This document shows, one piece after another, positions 45,744 through 59,200 of a DNA stretch of 64,000 nucleotides. Origin of the DNA: Corydoras sp. C115 (lineage: Eukaryota > Chordata > Actinopteri > Siluriformes > Callichthyidae); NCBI GenBank assembly GCA_019802505.1, contig JAFMOC010000072.1, forward strand, positions 3,056,501 through 3,120,500, read 5' to 3'. Numbering within the stretch: the stretch's first letter is position 1; the number at the start of each line of letters is the position of its first letter. The notes under the pieces were generated by a model. It saw only the letters and a list, made by a program, of their open reading frames with translations, did not search any database and was not told the origin of the DNA. Both the position numbers and the translations under genes were made by a program.

Positions 45744-48700
45744 ACACTCTCTCACTCTCTCTCTCTCTCTCTCTAATTCTCTATTTTGTTCTCTCTATGT
45801 CTCTCTCGCTGTCTCGTGCATTTCCCCCCTATTTTCTTGTCCCTGTTCCACCACTACCCTCTCTCCTTATTTGGTCAGACTGAAGCCTCTGTGTGAACCT
45901 TTTTTTTCATGTGCATCCTGACTTCAGAATTAGTTGCTTGTAGGTACATTTGATTATTTATTGAATATATATTTTATTAAATAAGTTATGCAGTGTCTGG
46001 ACAGATCAGATGTAAAATTAAGATTATGATTCCTGAACTTCTCTTTCACTGGGTCTAAGGAATCTTGGTGTTGTCGTCTTTATGCAATTAAAAAAGAACT
46101 TTGTAGTGAACTGAACAGCTAACCATTTACTTGTTCTTGCATGGATATGCAAAAAATGAATGAATTATGAATTAAAATTCATAAAATATGAATAAACATA
46201 ATTGTCTTGGCTGCTTTTACTGACCTGTGAGAAGTGGTTAGAGGTAAGGCAATTTAGGGAAAATAAAAAATTGGTAGTTCCGGTTCCTAAATCTGATTGG
46301 CGTCGTTTGTCCAGCTGTGACATTATTGACAATATTGCACACCTCTGATCGCTTCACATTTGCATTAATGCGTGAAACACAATACACGATTTAAAATAAT
46401 TAAAAAAGTACAGATTAATATAATTATTATTTTTTTTTTTTATAAACTGTGTTCTGTGATTTGGTTTGTTAGAGAAAGTGGAATCCTGTTACCCAGTGAT
46501 CAGCATTTATTTTAAAAACCAGACTAGATTACGCCGGGGAGACTGTTTATCACAGTTTTGCTTTCAATAAATGCATTTCTGAATGAAATCTTGTTTTTTT
46601 TTTTTAGTTTTTTTGTTTGCAACTGTTTTCTAAAAGCAATAAGGCATTTAAGATTTTGCATTATTGTGAATAAATCATGGGAAAGAGGTGTAACGGCACA
46701 CCCCTTGGCGTCATACCTAATAACACGTCTTTCCCATGATTTATTCTCAATAGTTCACGCCCTCTCGTGACGTATTGCTTTAACAGTTTCTCAAACTGTG
46801 GAAAGATATAACAGATTTACAATGTATTATTTTTCCAATGTATTTATAAACTACGTCACTAGATGCTCTGTCACCAAACAACGTATGCCATGCATCAATT
46901 AGGTGTATATTAAAGCAATAAGGTTTGAAAGGGTGGGACATTTATTGTGAATAAATCACAAAAATGAGGTATAGTTGGGTACGACGCATAGCAGAGTTAC
47001 ACCTCCTTCCTGTGATTTATTCACAATTATAAACATGGACTGCACAGAGTCATAGTGGTGATCATGTTTGCCTCTCAGCCCTTGTGGAGCCATGGGCTTT
47101 CCTTTGGGTTTTCCGGTTTCCTCCTACAGTCCAAAGACATGTATTCAAGGTAAATTAAATGCTCTAAATTGCCCTTTATAGTGTGTTTGTATGTATGTAT
47201 GTATGTATGTATGTATGTATGTGTTCTCAGCAATTGATTTGGCGTCCTGTCCTGCGTGTATCTGTTCAGTGCCCGAAACGTTCTCCCCTGGATGGGCATT
47301 GGGACCCCCACCCCATTCACCTGACCCTAATAGAGGATTAAGCAGAAGATAATGAAATAATGAATACACAATTTCGAGTGATCTTATTGCTTCTATAAAT
47401 TGGTTACAAACAGCATAATAAAAAACAATGTGTAACAGATGCCTGCGGCACCTGTCCCTCATTTGTTTTTTTATTATCTCACTTGGGTGATTGGTTGGTT
47501 TTGTGCACGTGTTTAGTTGGGTTTGTATTTTGTCTTCGTTTCCCCGTGGTTCTGAGCACGTCTTTGATTTGTGGTTACCTACCCGATGTTACTTTGTTCG
47601 TTTACCCCCTTTTTGTTGGTGCTTCGGCACCATGTTTTAATAAATTCAAGTTTTGTTTTTTATCACGTTGTTTCCAGTTTTCTCTTTTCGCATTTCTGCC
47701 ACAGTGTGTCGCTGCGCACTTGCTCCGCGCAGGTCGCACTCGTGGGAGCGTTTCCCTCTGTTTGGACCAGCTGACGCAGTGGCTCACGCGTAGCCGGTGC
47801 CCGGGAAACGCTCACTATGCGCGAGCGGCGCACGCAATTGCCCCGCATGGCTGCTCTTCCCTGGGGAACGACGGACTTTGTGACAGAAAGACGTGCCAAC
47901 CATCTGAGAATTCTGGACACCTGGGGTCACCCATTTTGTTTTTATGAGAACCGTTTATTGTTATTATTTTTTTTTTTGGTTGGATCGCTTACCTTTTTGC
48001 GTGACCCTTGGGGTGGGGGTATGTAACAGATGCCTGCGGCACCTGTCCCTCATTTGGTTTTTTATTATCTCACTTGGGTGATTGGTTGGTTTTGTGCATG
48101 TGTTTAGTTGGGTTTGTATTTAATCTTCGTTTTCCCGTGGTTCTGAGCACGTCTTTGATTTGTGGTTACCTACCCGATGTTACTTTGTTCGTTTACCCCC
48201 TTTTTGTTGGTGCTTCGGCTCCATGATTTAATAAATTCAAGTTTTGGTTTTTATCCCGGTGTTTCCAGTTTTCTCTTGCGCACTTGCTCCGCGCAGGTCG
48301 CACTCGTGGAAGCGTCTCCCTCTGTTTGGACCGGCTGACGCAGTGGCTCACGCGTAGCCGGTGCCCGGGAAACGCTCACTATGCGCGAGCGGCGCACGCA
48401 ATTGCCCCGCATGGCTGCTCTTCCCTGGGGAACGACGGACTTTGTGACAGAAAGACGTGCCAACCATCTGAGAATTCTGGACACCTGGGGTCACCCATTT
48501 TGTTTTTATGAGAACCGTTTATTGTTATTATTTTTTTTTTTGGTTGGATCGCTTACCTTTTTGCGTGACCCTTGGGGTGGGGGTATGTAACAGATGCCTG
48601 CGGCACCTGTCCCTCATTTGGTTTTTTATTATCTCACTTGGGTGATTGGTTGGTTTTGTGCATGTGTTTAGTTGGGTTTGTATTTAATCTTCGTTTTCCC

Positions 48701-51700
48701 GTGGTTCTGAGCACGTCTTTGATTTGTGGTTACCTACCCGATGTTACTTTGTTCGTTTACCCCCTTTTTGTTGGTGCTTCGGCTCCATGATTTAATAAAT
48801 TCAAGTTTTGGTTTTTATCCCGGTGTTTCCAGTTTTCTCTTGCGCACTTGCTCCGCGCAGGTCGCACTCGTGGAAGCGTCTCCCTCTGTTTGGACCGGCT
48901 GACGCAGTGGCTCACGCGTAGCCGGTGCCCGGGAAACGCTCACTATGCGCGAGCGGCGCACGCAATTGCCCCGCATGGCTGCTCTTCCCTGGGGAACGAC
49001 GGACTTTGTGACAGAAAGACGTGCCAACCATCTGAGAATTCTGGACACCTGGGGTCACCCATTTTGTTTTTATGAGAACCGTTTATTGTTATTATTTTTT
49101 TTTTTTTTGGTTGGATCGCTTACCTTTTTGCGTGACCCTTGGGGTGGGGGTATGTAACAGATGCCTGCGGCACCTGTCCCTCATTTGGTTTTTTATTATC
49201 TCACTTGGGTGATTGGTTGGTTTTGTGCATGTGTTTAGTTGGGTTTGTATTTAATCTTCGTTTTCCCGTGGTTCTGAGCACGTCTTTGATTTGTGGTTAC
49301 CTACCCGATGTTACTTTGTTCGTTTACCCCCTTTTTGTTGGTGCTTCGGCTCCATGATTTAATAAATTCAAGTTTTGGTTTTTATCCCGGTGTTTCCAGT
49401 TTTCTCTTGCGCACTTGCTCCGCGCAGGTCGCACTCGTGGGAGCGTCTCCCTCTGTTTGGACCGGCTGACGCAGTGGCTCACGCGTAGCCGGTGCCCGGG
49501 AAACGCTCACTATGCGCGAGCGGCGCACGCAATTGCCCCGCATGGCTGCTCTTCTCTGGGGAACGACGGACTTTGTGACACAATGTTTGATTTTAAGATG
49601 CATTTATTAAAAACAAAAACGCTGATATACTAAGACTTATGTATAGTATACAAAATTATACTTTTGCGACATAATCTAGTCCAGTTTTTGAAGTGAGCGC
49701 TGTTCATATTTCCGGTTTTTCCCATAAACAAATACCGCCATCTAATGGCCAAATTATTGCACATTTGAATAATTATGATTATGTTATTGCAAATTAAAAG
49801 TTATTTAACAGAGTGAGGAGATAAATAGACTGTTTATACACATTGATGGCCACAGGTAAGAATGTCCTTGGTACATTTGGGTGGAATGATTCTTAAAATG
49901 AATGTGAATGTGTCTGACCAGGGTGTGGTACAGTGGGTGGGAGGCACTGTCCATGATGGCCTTCAGCTTAGACAGCATCCTCCTCTCTGACACTGTCTAC
50001 AGCGAGTTCAGCTCCACACCCACAACATCACTATGGATCATTGTTTATAATCTGGTGTATCACATTGTGCTTCTTTACCACAGTTTAAGAAGCACTGTGT
50101 TAGAGAAACTGAAAACATGTTGCCATGTTTCCTGAACAAAGGTCATTTTACAAACCGGACTAGTCACAGTAGTCCTGTTTATCGGTAATTTTGCTTTTAT
50201 TATACTTATTTAGGTATCAAACCTTGTTTTTTTATTTATGTATTATTATTTTTATTATGGGCGGCACGGTGGCTTAGTGCTTAGCACATTCGCCTCTCAG
50301 CGCTAGGATTCCCGGTTCGAATCCCCATCTGGGTGGAGTTTCCATGTTCTCCCGGTGTCCGCGTGGGTTTCCTCCGGGTTCTCCGGTTTCCTCCCACAGT
50401 TCAAAAACATGGATCAAGTCAATTGAATTCTCCAAATTGCCCCATATAGAGTGTGTATGTGTGAGTGAGTGTGTGCCCAGCGATGGATTGGCACCCTGTC
50501 CTGGGTGTATCTGCCCAGCGCACGAAACGTTCTCCCCTGGATGGGCATGGGGAACCCCACCGCGACCCTAATAGAGGATAAAGCGGAAGATAATGAATGA
50601 ATGAATTATGTTTATTATTTGTTTTATGAATGTAATAAGACAATCATAGCTAATTGATGAATGCTTCTTTTGTTTCATGACAAAAAAAAAAGTGTTGGTT
50701 TGATAATGGGTGGTACTTGTCTGAAAAGTTTAAGAACCACTGCTTTATAATGTAAAACCCCATATAAATGAAAACAGATGATCACCAGAACCAACATTTC
50801 AGGTCTTCAAATTGAGGCATTGTACCATTTAATGAAAAAATCCACTTATTTGAATTTAATGGCAGCAACACTGATGGCAGTAACGGGTCAGAGGTGACAT
50901 GAGGATGTACCTGTAATTCGTTATACTAATATACATCTGAAGCCAATAATCAGTCCCTGAGTCTCGTTGTTAAATTATTTCAAAGGAGCAATCCCAACAA
51001 TCAGAAATCGCTAATCAGAAATGAAACAGCATAAAGTAACATATACTTACCATGCACGGCTATCGACTTCACTTGGTGGCTGTTTCATTTTTAAAGGGCT
51101 AGCGCTCTGCCTGTCCGGTTCCTTTTTCTTTTCTTAGTTTTATTTCTTTATTGCATTTGCTGACCAGCATTGCTCGCCCTGCGTAGGTGGGTGAATGCAG
51201 CACTGTGTCATCAGTCGTCAGGGTATGCCATAAGTTGAGTTGTGATTCTGTATGGTTGTGATTTGATTTGCATAATAAACGTTTTATTTTACGCACAAAA
51301 GATTAAAAGCAGGTAATGAAGCATTACCACAAAATGCCGTTCAAAAATGTTAACAGCTCTAAATTTTAGTTAACCGTTTATAAGAGATTAACTACAAACT
51401 TCTTTATATTGGTTTAATAGTTTTTTTTTTTTTTTACTATTATGTAAAAAGCAGGGTGGCACGGTGGTTAACACCACCTCCCAGCGCTTGGGATTCAGGT
51501 TCGCATCGATGTCCCCCCAGTGTGCATGTGGTTTTCTTCTGGGTTCTCTGGTTTCCTTCCACCATCCAAAAACATTGATTCAATGTGAATTGGTTGTTCT
51601 AAATTGCCCCAATTTAAATTGCTTCTATATAGCATGTGTGTGCCCAACGATAGATTGGCATCCTGTCCGGGGTGTATCTGCCCAGCAACCAAAATGTTCT

Positions 51701-53202
51701 CACTTTGATGGTGTCACAGGCCGTGTCGCCACAGGGGGGCGACAGAGACGCACGCCGCCATCCCGCTGCGTCAGGAGTAAGACTCCAACTCCCAGGAAGC
51801 GCAGTAGCAATCAGGTCTGACGAGACCCAGCTGCCAGCGTCCTTACTTAAAGCGGCCTGTGGCGGCGCTTCCTCGCCACGCCGTCGCCTTTTTCACGTGC
51901 AGTGTGTGGTCGAGGGACTTATGCCCATCGTTAATTAAACATTGGGCCTTCTTCTTATATTTTGTTCCTACTGTCCTATGATATTGGTTGCCGGGGTACG
52001 CCCTGGGGCAATATCGCCATCACTTCTACCCTGTGTGTATAATTATTTATTGTGTGCAGATAACGCGTCCGGTCGAACGCCGCTTATCCGCGGAGGCGGC
52101 AGGGTGCTCCAGAGCACAGCGTTCGGGTTTGAGATTGGGGGATCAGGGGAGACGTGTGTGCGTCACTCGGTGACGTCACACCGGCGTCATTTCGGTTCAG
52201 GTTTTTGCGCCGCGGTCGCGGAGGCAGCGTTTTCAGCTGCTCTTTAGTTTGTTTATTTCTTTCGGTTTTGCGCGATATGCGCGCCTCGCTTTAGTCTCGG
52301 TGAGTGCGCGTCTGTTTGTGTTAGTTGCGTGCTAGCATCTGCGCTCTCACCTCTGTGTTTAGGTTAGTCTCTGTCGTTGCATGAGTGAACGTCTGTGTTT
52401 TTTTGTGATCGCTCCCTCTGCTTTGTCTAATCCTCTTTCTGATTTCAGTGTTCCCCCTGTCCCTGAGTCCTGCGTCCCGGGAGCGATCGTTGTCTCTGTC
52501 CGTCCGCTCAGGTGGTTCGGCTTCGGCCGGTTGGGGCGGAGTTCGCGCTCACCCTAGCTCGCTCCGCTGGCGCGTCACCATCTGAGGGCGTCCGTGTCTC
52601 AGTGTTCAACCAGCATACTAACGGTTCCGATCTGTTTATTAACACGCTCTCTCTCGGTGAACTAACATGGTTTTCTTCCCTGTGTATTAACCCTCTCGCT
52701 GTCTCCCCGTCCCTTGTTTGTTGCAGTTCCTTCCTGAGCCGCTCGTCATCCCGTGTAGTTCACCGTACCTCTCTGAACACTTTCTCCACGCTTTCTTCCT
52801 TCAGGTTTTTGGATAACACTCTCGTTGACACACCTGTTCTTTCCATCATAGGGTTTGTTATTTTGTCTACCCTTAGACAACCTCACTAGTCCTTTCCGTT
52901 TTTCTTCACGCATAGCCAGTGTAGGGTTCTCTTACTACAGCGTTAGGATTATTGTGTGCTTTGTTTTATTTTGTTATTGGTTTTGCTCGGTGTTGTGCTC
53001 TGCCCAGTCCTCCGTCCAGGTTCCACACCCCGGCCTGGGTCCAGTTGGCAACGCCCCCCTCGATCAATCCTCCTCCTGCACTACCCTACCTCTGCCTTGC
53101 TTATTAATAAACCTGTTTTGTTCTGCATCCACGTCTCCAGACCAATCCTTACAACCACATTGTGACATCTATACATCTATATTTTTCTATACATCTATAT
53201 AT

Positions 53203-53273
<71 letters not shown>

Positions 53274-56200
53274 CTATTTTAGTGGCATCTGTCACCCTGT
53301 CATTCCTCCCTTGTATCTTGGCTCTTATTATCCCCCCATCGTAACAGTACGGCATCGCCAAAGATGGAACCAGCAGGGGACCCGCCTATCAGGGAGGCTT
53401 TGCAGATCCAGGGGGCAGCCATCGGCCGCCATGAACTGCTCCTGCAACAAATAATGCAGCAGCTGACCTGGATTGCAGAACAGCGTGCCGAGGCTGTTCC
53501 CAAGCCCGAATCACCCTCTAGGTTGGGGGCATCTGGACTCCCTCCCGGGGGTTCGGACGCACAGATTGCTACCCCAGAGAGGTTTGCTGGGGGAGCAGAG
53601 CGGTGCAGGGGATTCCTGCTCCAATGCTCACTGGCCATCGAACAGCAGCCTTCTAGGTTTCCCACAGAGCGTTCTAAGGTAGCCTTTATGATTTCCTTAC
53701 TCACTGGCAAGGCCTTAACCTGGGCTAATGCTCTGTGGGAGACGGATGCCAGTGAGTGTACCACGGAACGAACTTTTCGTCAGGCAATCCGGCAGACCTT
53801 TTACAACCCCAGGGAGGGGCGTGAAACCGGCCCGCGCTTACTCTCCCTAACCCAGGGGGTGCGGTCTGCCGCTGATTATGTGCTTGAGTTCCGCAGCGGG
53901 TGGTGCGAGGGCGCCTTGCTAGGCATCTTCCACCAGGGCCTCAGTGAACGGATGAAGGACGAGCTTATGCCTCGGGACCTGCCTACCCGCCTTACGGAAA
54001 TGTACGAAACGTGCATTCGCGTAGACACAAGCCTGCGACAACGCGCCAGGGAAAGGGCTAATCGCACTAGAGCCCTCAGCCCTCGGCCTGCTTGGTCTGC
54101 CCCAGCTCGTAACCCAGGGAGATCGGGATCTGGGGAAGAGCCGATGCAACTAACCACCAACGTTGGCCCGACCACCAACGCAACCGTCGGTAAACGCCCG
54201 GGCGAGGTTCGGTCAGGGGGGCGGAGCCTAAATTACCTACCCCGTCGGCGTCACCTTAAGGGGTCAGTTAATGTGGGGAAACAAGTCTAAGGCTGAGGTC
54301 GGGATCTATGTAGACTCTGGGGCTGCGGGAAACTTTATTGATGGTGAGCTGGTAAGGAACTTAGAATTACCCGTCGTGACCCTGCCGGCACCACTACCGG
54401 TGGTGGCTTTGGACGGTCGAATGCTAGGAGCAGGCCCTATCACTCATGCTACACATCCGGTCCGCCTTCGCATTGGGGGGCACGAGGAGACCCTTGAATT
54501 TTACATCACCAGGGCTCATGCTGATCTTAGGTTTCCCGTGGTTGGAAAATCATAACCCACGTATCGATTGGCAATCGCGATCGGTTTATGGCTGGGCACC
54601 TCGGTGTAGTGAGGCATGCCTGCTGCGTCGGGAGACCCCATCACCCATCCCACACACCACCATTGATCTCTCCAAGGTTCCGCATGAGTACCATGACCTT
54701 GGAGAGGTGTTCAGTGTTGCTCGAACCCACATCCTACCACCTCACCGTGCCCATGACTGTGCCATTAACCTCCTCCCCGGCACGTCACTGCCCAGGGGAA
54801 GGTTGTTCTCCTTAAGTGCCGCAGAACGCACCGCTATGGAGGCTTATATCCGGGAGGCGTTGGACATGGGCTTCATCCGACCATCCTCCTCACCCGGGGG
54901 GGCAGGCTTCTTCTTTGTCCGGAAGAAGGACGGTACGTTACGACCATGTATAGATTACCGCAAGCTGAACAGCATAACCGTCAGGGATCGTTACCCCCTG
55001 CCACTGATGTCCACCGGGTTTGAGGCGCTGCAGAAGGCCACGATCTTTACCAAGTTGGATCTTCGCAGCGCCAACAACCTGATTTGCATTAGACAGGGGG
55101 ATGAATGGAAGACGTCGTTCCTTACGCCGACCGGGCATTACGAATATCTGGTCATGCCTTTTGTTTTAATGAACGCCCCAGCTGTCTGCCAGCGGTTCAT
55201 CAATGATGTCTTGAGGGAGGCGCTTGACCGCTACGCCTACGTATACCTCGACGACATCCTTATCTATAGCCGGTCACTCAAGCAGCACATAGGTCATGTT
55301 CGCCGTGTCCTTCAGCTTCTCCTTGACAATCATCTATATGTCAAGTTGGAGAAGTCTAACTTCCATACCTCAACGGTGTCCTTCTTGGGATTCATTATAT
55401 CCCAAAGCACCCTGAGGATGGATCAGACTAAGATCCAAGCCGTTACAGGTTGGCCACGTCCAACCTCACTCCGGAAGGTCCAGCGCTTCCTAGGCTTCGC
55501 TAACTTCTTCCGAAAATTCATGAGGAATTACAGTGCGGTACGGCCCCCCTAACAGCGCTGACCCGGAAAACCCCCGGCACATTTCGATGGCCACCAGATG
55601 CCCAGCGGGCATTTGATACCCTCCGGGCTCGGCTAACGGAGCCACCAGTCCTCCAACTCCCTGACCCGGAGGAACCCTTCATAGTGGAGGTAGATGCCTC
55701 TGAAGTGGGGGTCGGAGCAGTGCTCTCCAAACGTGTTGGGACCCCCCGCCAAACTTCACCCCTGTGCCTACTTTTCCCGTCGGCTAACCCCCGCCGAGCG
55801 TAATTACCCGGTAGGGGATCGAGAACTGTTGGCAGTGAAGTTGGCTCTCGAGGAGTGGAGGCACTGGCTAGAGGGAGCCAAACACCCGTTTCTAGTCTGG
55901 AAAGACCACAAAAACCTGGCCTATGTTCAGCAGGCGAAGCGTCTCAATGCCCGGCAAGCCTGCTGGTCACTTTTCTTTGAGCGCTTTGCCTTTACACTGA
56001 CCTATAGGCCGGGCTCCAAAAATGCCAAGACGGAGGGATGGAGAGCTCCGTCCGAGAGTTTGTGGCAGCATGTGAAACGTGTGCTCGCAGCAAGACCCCC
56101 CAGGGGCGCACCCCTGGGCTATTACGCCCTCTCCCAGTCCCCTCGCGGCCTTGGTCACACATCGCCCTAGATTTTATAACGAGGTTGCCGCTGTCCAAAA

Positions 56201-59200
56201 ACAACACAGTTATCCTGGTGCTGGTAGACAGGTTCTCCAAGGCGAGCAAGTTCGTGGCTCTACCCAAATTGCCCAATGCCATGGAGACAGCAGACCTCCT
56301 TGTCTAACATGTGGTCCGGGCTCATGGGATCCCTCGAGACATAGTCTCCGACCGGGGCCCTCAATTCGCCAGCCGGTTCTGGAAGACCATCCTTGGGGGC
56401 CACCGTAAGCCTGTCATCTGGGTTTCACCCGGAAACCAACGGTTAGACAGAAAGGCTCAACCAGGAGCTAGGTCGTATGCTCCGGTGCCTCACGGCCGAC
56501 CATCCTAGCTCTTGGGCAGAGCTTCTACCTTGGGCTGAATACGCCCATAATACTTTGTGGCATTCAGCAATTGGCATGTCTCCATTCGAATGCCAATTTG
56601 GTTACCCTGCGCCCATGTTCCCTGACCAGGAAGCTGAGGTAGGGGTTCCCGCAGCCCAACAGTACGTGCGTCGATGCCGCCGTACTTGGCGCAAGGCTAG
56701 GGCCATCTTGAAGGCAAGCGTGGAAACCATGCGACGCAAGGCAGATCGCAAACGGCAGATAGGACCCTCATACCGCCCAGGTCAGAGGGTCTGGTTATCC
56801 TCCTGCGACATTTCCCTGAAGGGGTAAGCCGGCAAGCTGGCGCCAAAATATCTGGGACCATTCAAAGTAGTCCGACGCATCAACCCGGTCACATACAGAT
56901 TGGAATTGCCTGCGGCCATGAAGATACACCCCACGTTCCACGTGTCCAGACTCAAGCCCTATTTATGTCAGACCTTAGCACTGCAGACTCCGCCACCGCC
57001 CCCCCGAACAGTCGCAGGGGGCCCTGCATACACAGTGCGAGGGTTGCTGGACTCCCGAAAGGTCCAGGGCTCCACCCAGTACCTAGTTGACTGGGAGGGC
57101 TATGGCCCAGAGTAGCGCTCCTGTGTACCGACCTGAAACATCCTAGACCCTGAACTCATCCGGGAGTTCAGACGCATCCGGGCTGCTGGAATGGGGTCGT
57201 CAGGAGCCGCCCCTAGAAGGGGGGGGGTACTGTCACAGGCCGTCTCGCCACAGGGGGCGACAGAGACGCACGCCGCCATCCCGCTGCGTCAGGAGTAAGA
57301 CTCCAACTCCCAGGAAGCGCAGCAGCAATCAGGTCTGACGAGACCCAGCTGCCAGCGTCCTTACTTAAAGCGGCCTGTGGCGGCGCTTCCTCGCCACGCC
57401 GTCGCCTTTTTCACGTGCAGTGTGTGGTCGAGGGACTTATGCCCATCGTTAATTAAACATTGGGCCTTCTTCTTATATTTTGTTCCTACTGTCCTATGAT
57501 ATTGGTTGCCGGGGTACGCCCTGGGGCAATATCGCGATCACTTCTACCCTGTGTGTATAATTATTATTGTGTGCAGATAACGCGTCCGGTCGAACGCTGC
57601 TCATCCGCGGAGGCGGCAGGGTGCTCGAGAGCACAGCGTTCGGGTTTGAGATTAGGGGATCAGGGGAGACGTGTGTGCGTCATTTCGGTTTGGGTTTTTG
57701 CGCCGCGGTCGCGGAGGCAGCGTTTTCAGCTGCTCTTTAGTTTGTTTATTTCTTTCGGTTTTGAGCGATATGCGCGCCTCGCTTTAGCAGAGTTTTTTGA
57801 GTTTCGCACCCCTACTAATTACATTGTTTTAAATTGACTTTAAAGTCAATTCATTTTTTTTGCTGTATATTACTACCTCTCCCACACATACAACAGCTGC
57901 CTCTTCATTAAATCAACTCTGTGACAAAGTTTGCAGATGTCACACATGCAGGGAAGGACTACATTCTGAGTTTCATTTCACCTTGTTCCATCCTACCAGC
58001 TATCGGACACACAGTTGTGTCTGCGATGCCCCTACTCAGAAATAGAACATGTTTATACATATAACCCACTGTTTCTTGTCTCACTGTATCTTGACTTCTG
58101 TAGTTATAGTATATTCCTGAATGGTATTTATAACTTTTTTAAAAGCTAATGGCCAACAACATTTCCAGTTCCGGAGAACACGTTTCCACTGCCCTAGAGT
58201 CCAGAGGCAGGGTGCTTTACACCAATGCATCCGATGCTTTGCATTGCACTTGCTGATGTATGGTTTGGATTCAGCTGCTCGATCATAGAAACCCATTTCC
58301 TGAAGCTCTCGGCGCACTGTTCTTGAGCTTATCAAGTCAAGTCAAGTAGTCAAGTAATTTATTTATATAGCGCTTTTTACAACAGTACATTGTAACAAAG
58401 CAGCTTTACAGAATGAAAAGCCTTTAAACCCCCAAAGAGCAAGCCGAAGCGACAGTGGCAAGAAAAAACTCCTTTTTATGTTGTTATTTAAGGAAGAAAC
58501 CTTGGGAGGACCAAGACTCAGTGGGGGACTCATCCTCCTTGAGCGGCCGGGCAGCAACAACAGTGTAGAACAGCCATGTCCAGATACTAAACAAATGGAA
58601 AAACTAACAACTAGAAAACTATATGTGAGTCTATTAGGGGGCGTCCTGCAGGACCGCCTTGTTAGGATCCATACAGTATTCGTAAGCAGAGCCATGGATC
58701 TCCAGGAAGCCGGGGGACACCTCAAAAGAAACAGACAAAGGAAGGGAGTTAGAGCTAATAATAAAGCACGGCATTTAATTAATAAGTAATTAATTGACAC
58801 AGTGCAGCATGTGACTCCGGCATCACTGACTAGAGCAGCATAACTAAAGGAGGCAGATACTGCAGACTCTACATAGTTGAGATGGCGCCCCGGAACAGCA
58901 TCATTCCAGCGCCACACCCCCCCATTAATGATGAGGTGGGTGAAGAGGTGAAATGCCAGCATACACTGATCAGAGATTACCCCCAACACAGCCAAGTCTG
59001 AGATCTACATCTTTATCTACAGGGGATTAGTTAAACGCAAGATTAAATAAATGTGTTTTTAATTTATTTTTAAACATTAATAGTGATTCAGAATCACGAA
59101 CAGTAACTGGAAGGCTATTCCAAAGTTGAGGAGCCTTGTGGGAGAACGCTCTTCCACCAGCAGTAATTTTATTTATTCTAGGAGCAGACCAGCACCTTGA

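Larger units (their letters stand above)
46912..49790 (+). repeat. Palindrome-family repeat, copy split by a SINE and an LTR array
   Basis: The hairpin (46935-47030) is interrupted by a SINE (47036). The middle 47366-47425 (GGTTACAAACAGCATAATAA) is interrupted by the LTR array, and the segment resumes at 49586 (GATGCATTTATTAAAA; TAGTCCAGTTTTTGAAGTGA). Confidence 0.7.
51714..57787 (+). mobile_element. Ty3/gypsy-type LTR retroelement with chromodomain, decayed
   Basis: The 5' LTR starts TGTCACAGGCCGTGTCGCCA; its first ~580 bp recur at 57232-57787, where the 3' LTR is cut short. A polypurine tract (AGAAGGGGGGGGGTAC, 57216-57231) precedes the 3' LTR. The order gag, protease, RT, RNase H, integrase, chromodomain is that of chromoviruses. 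Several frame changes, an in-frame stop after RT, and loss of much of the RNase H-integrase junction make it inactive. No env-like ORF is present. Confidence 0.92.

Noticed and set aside
45466..45921. 151-codon ORF rich in Ser/Leu
   Set aside because: It is the translation of the GA/CT microsatellite tracts.
47189..47222. Short direct repeats as a CRISPR-like array
   Set aside because: Simple (TATG)n slippage in a SINE; no spacer structure.
47483..49633. Repeated ORFs (RGSVSLCLDRLTQWL and similar) as a tandem gene family
   Set aside because: They are LTR sequence read in several frames, repeated because the LTR is tandem. No start context, and both strands give equally long frames.
51714..57787. 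Endogenous retrovirus with envelope
   Set aside because: Domain order, chromodomain and absence of any env-like ORF fit a Ty3/gypsy retrotransposon, and pol is broken throughout.
58478..58995. ORFs of 103 and 210 codons on opposite strands
   Set aside because: They lie in the L2 3' UTR, which recurs at 25.1 and 27.9 kb without the frames being kept.
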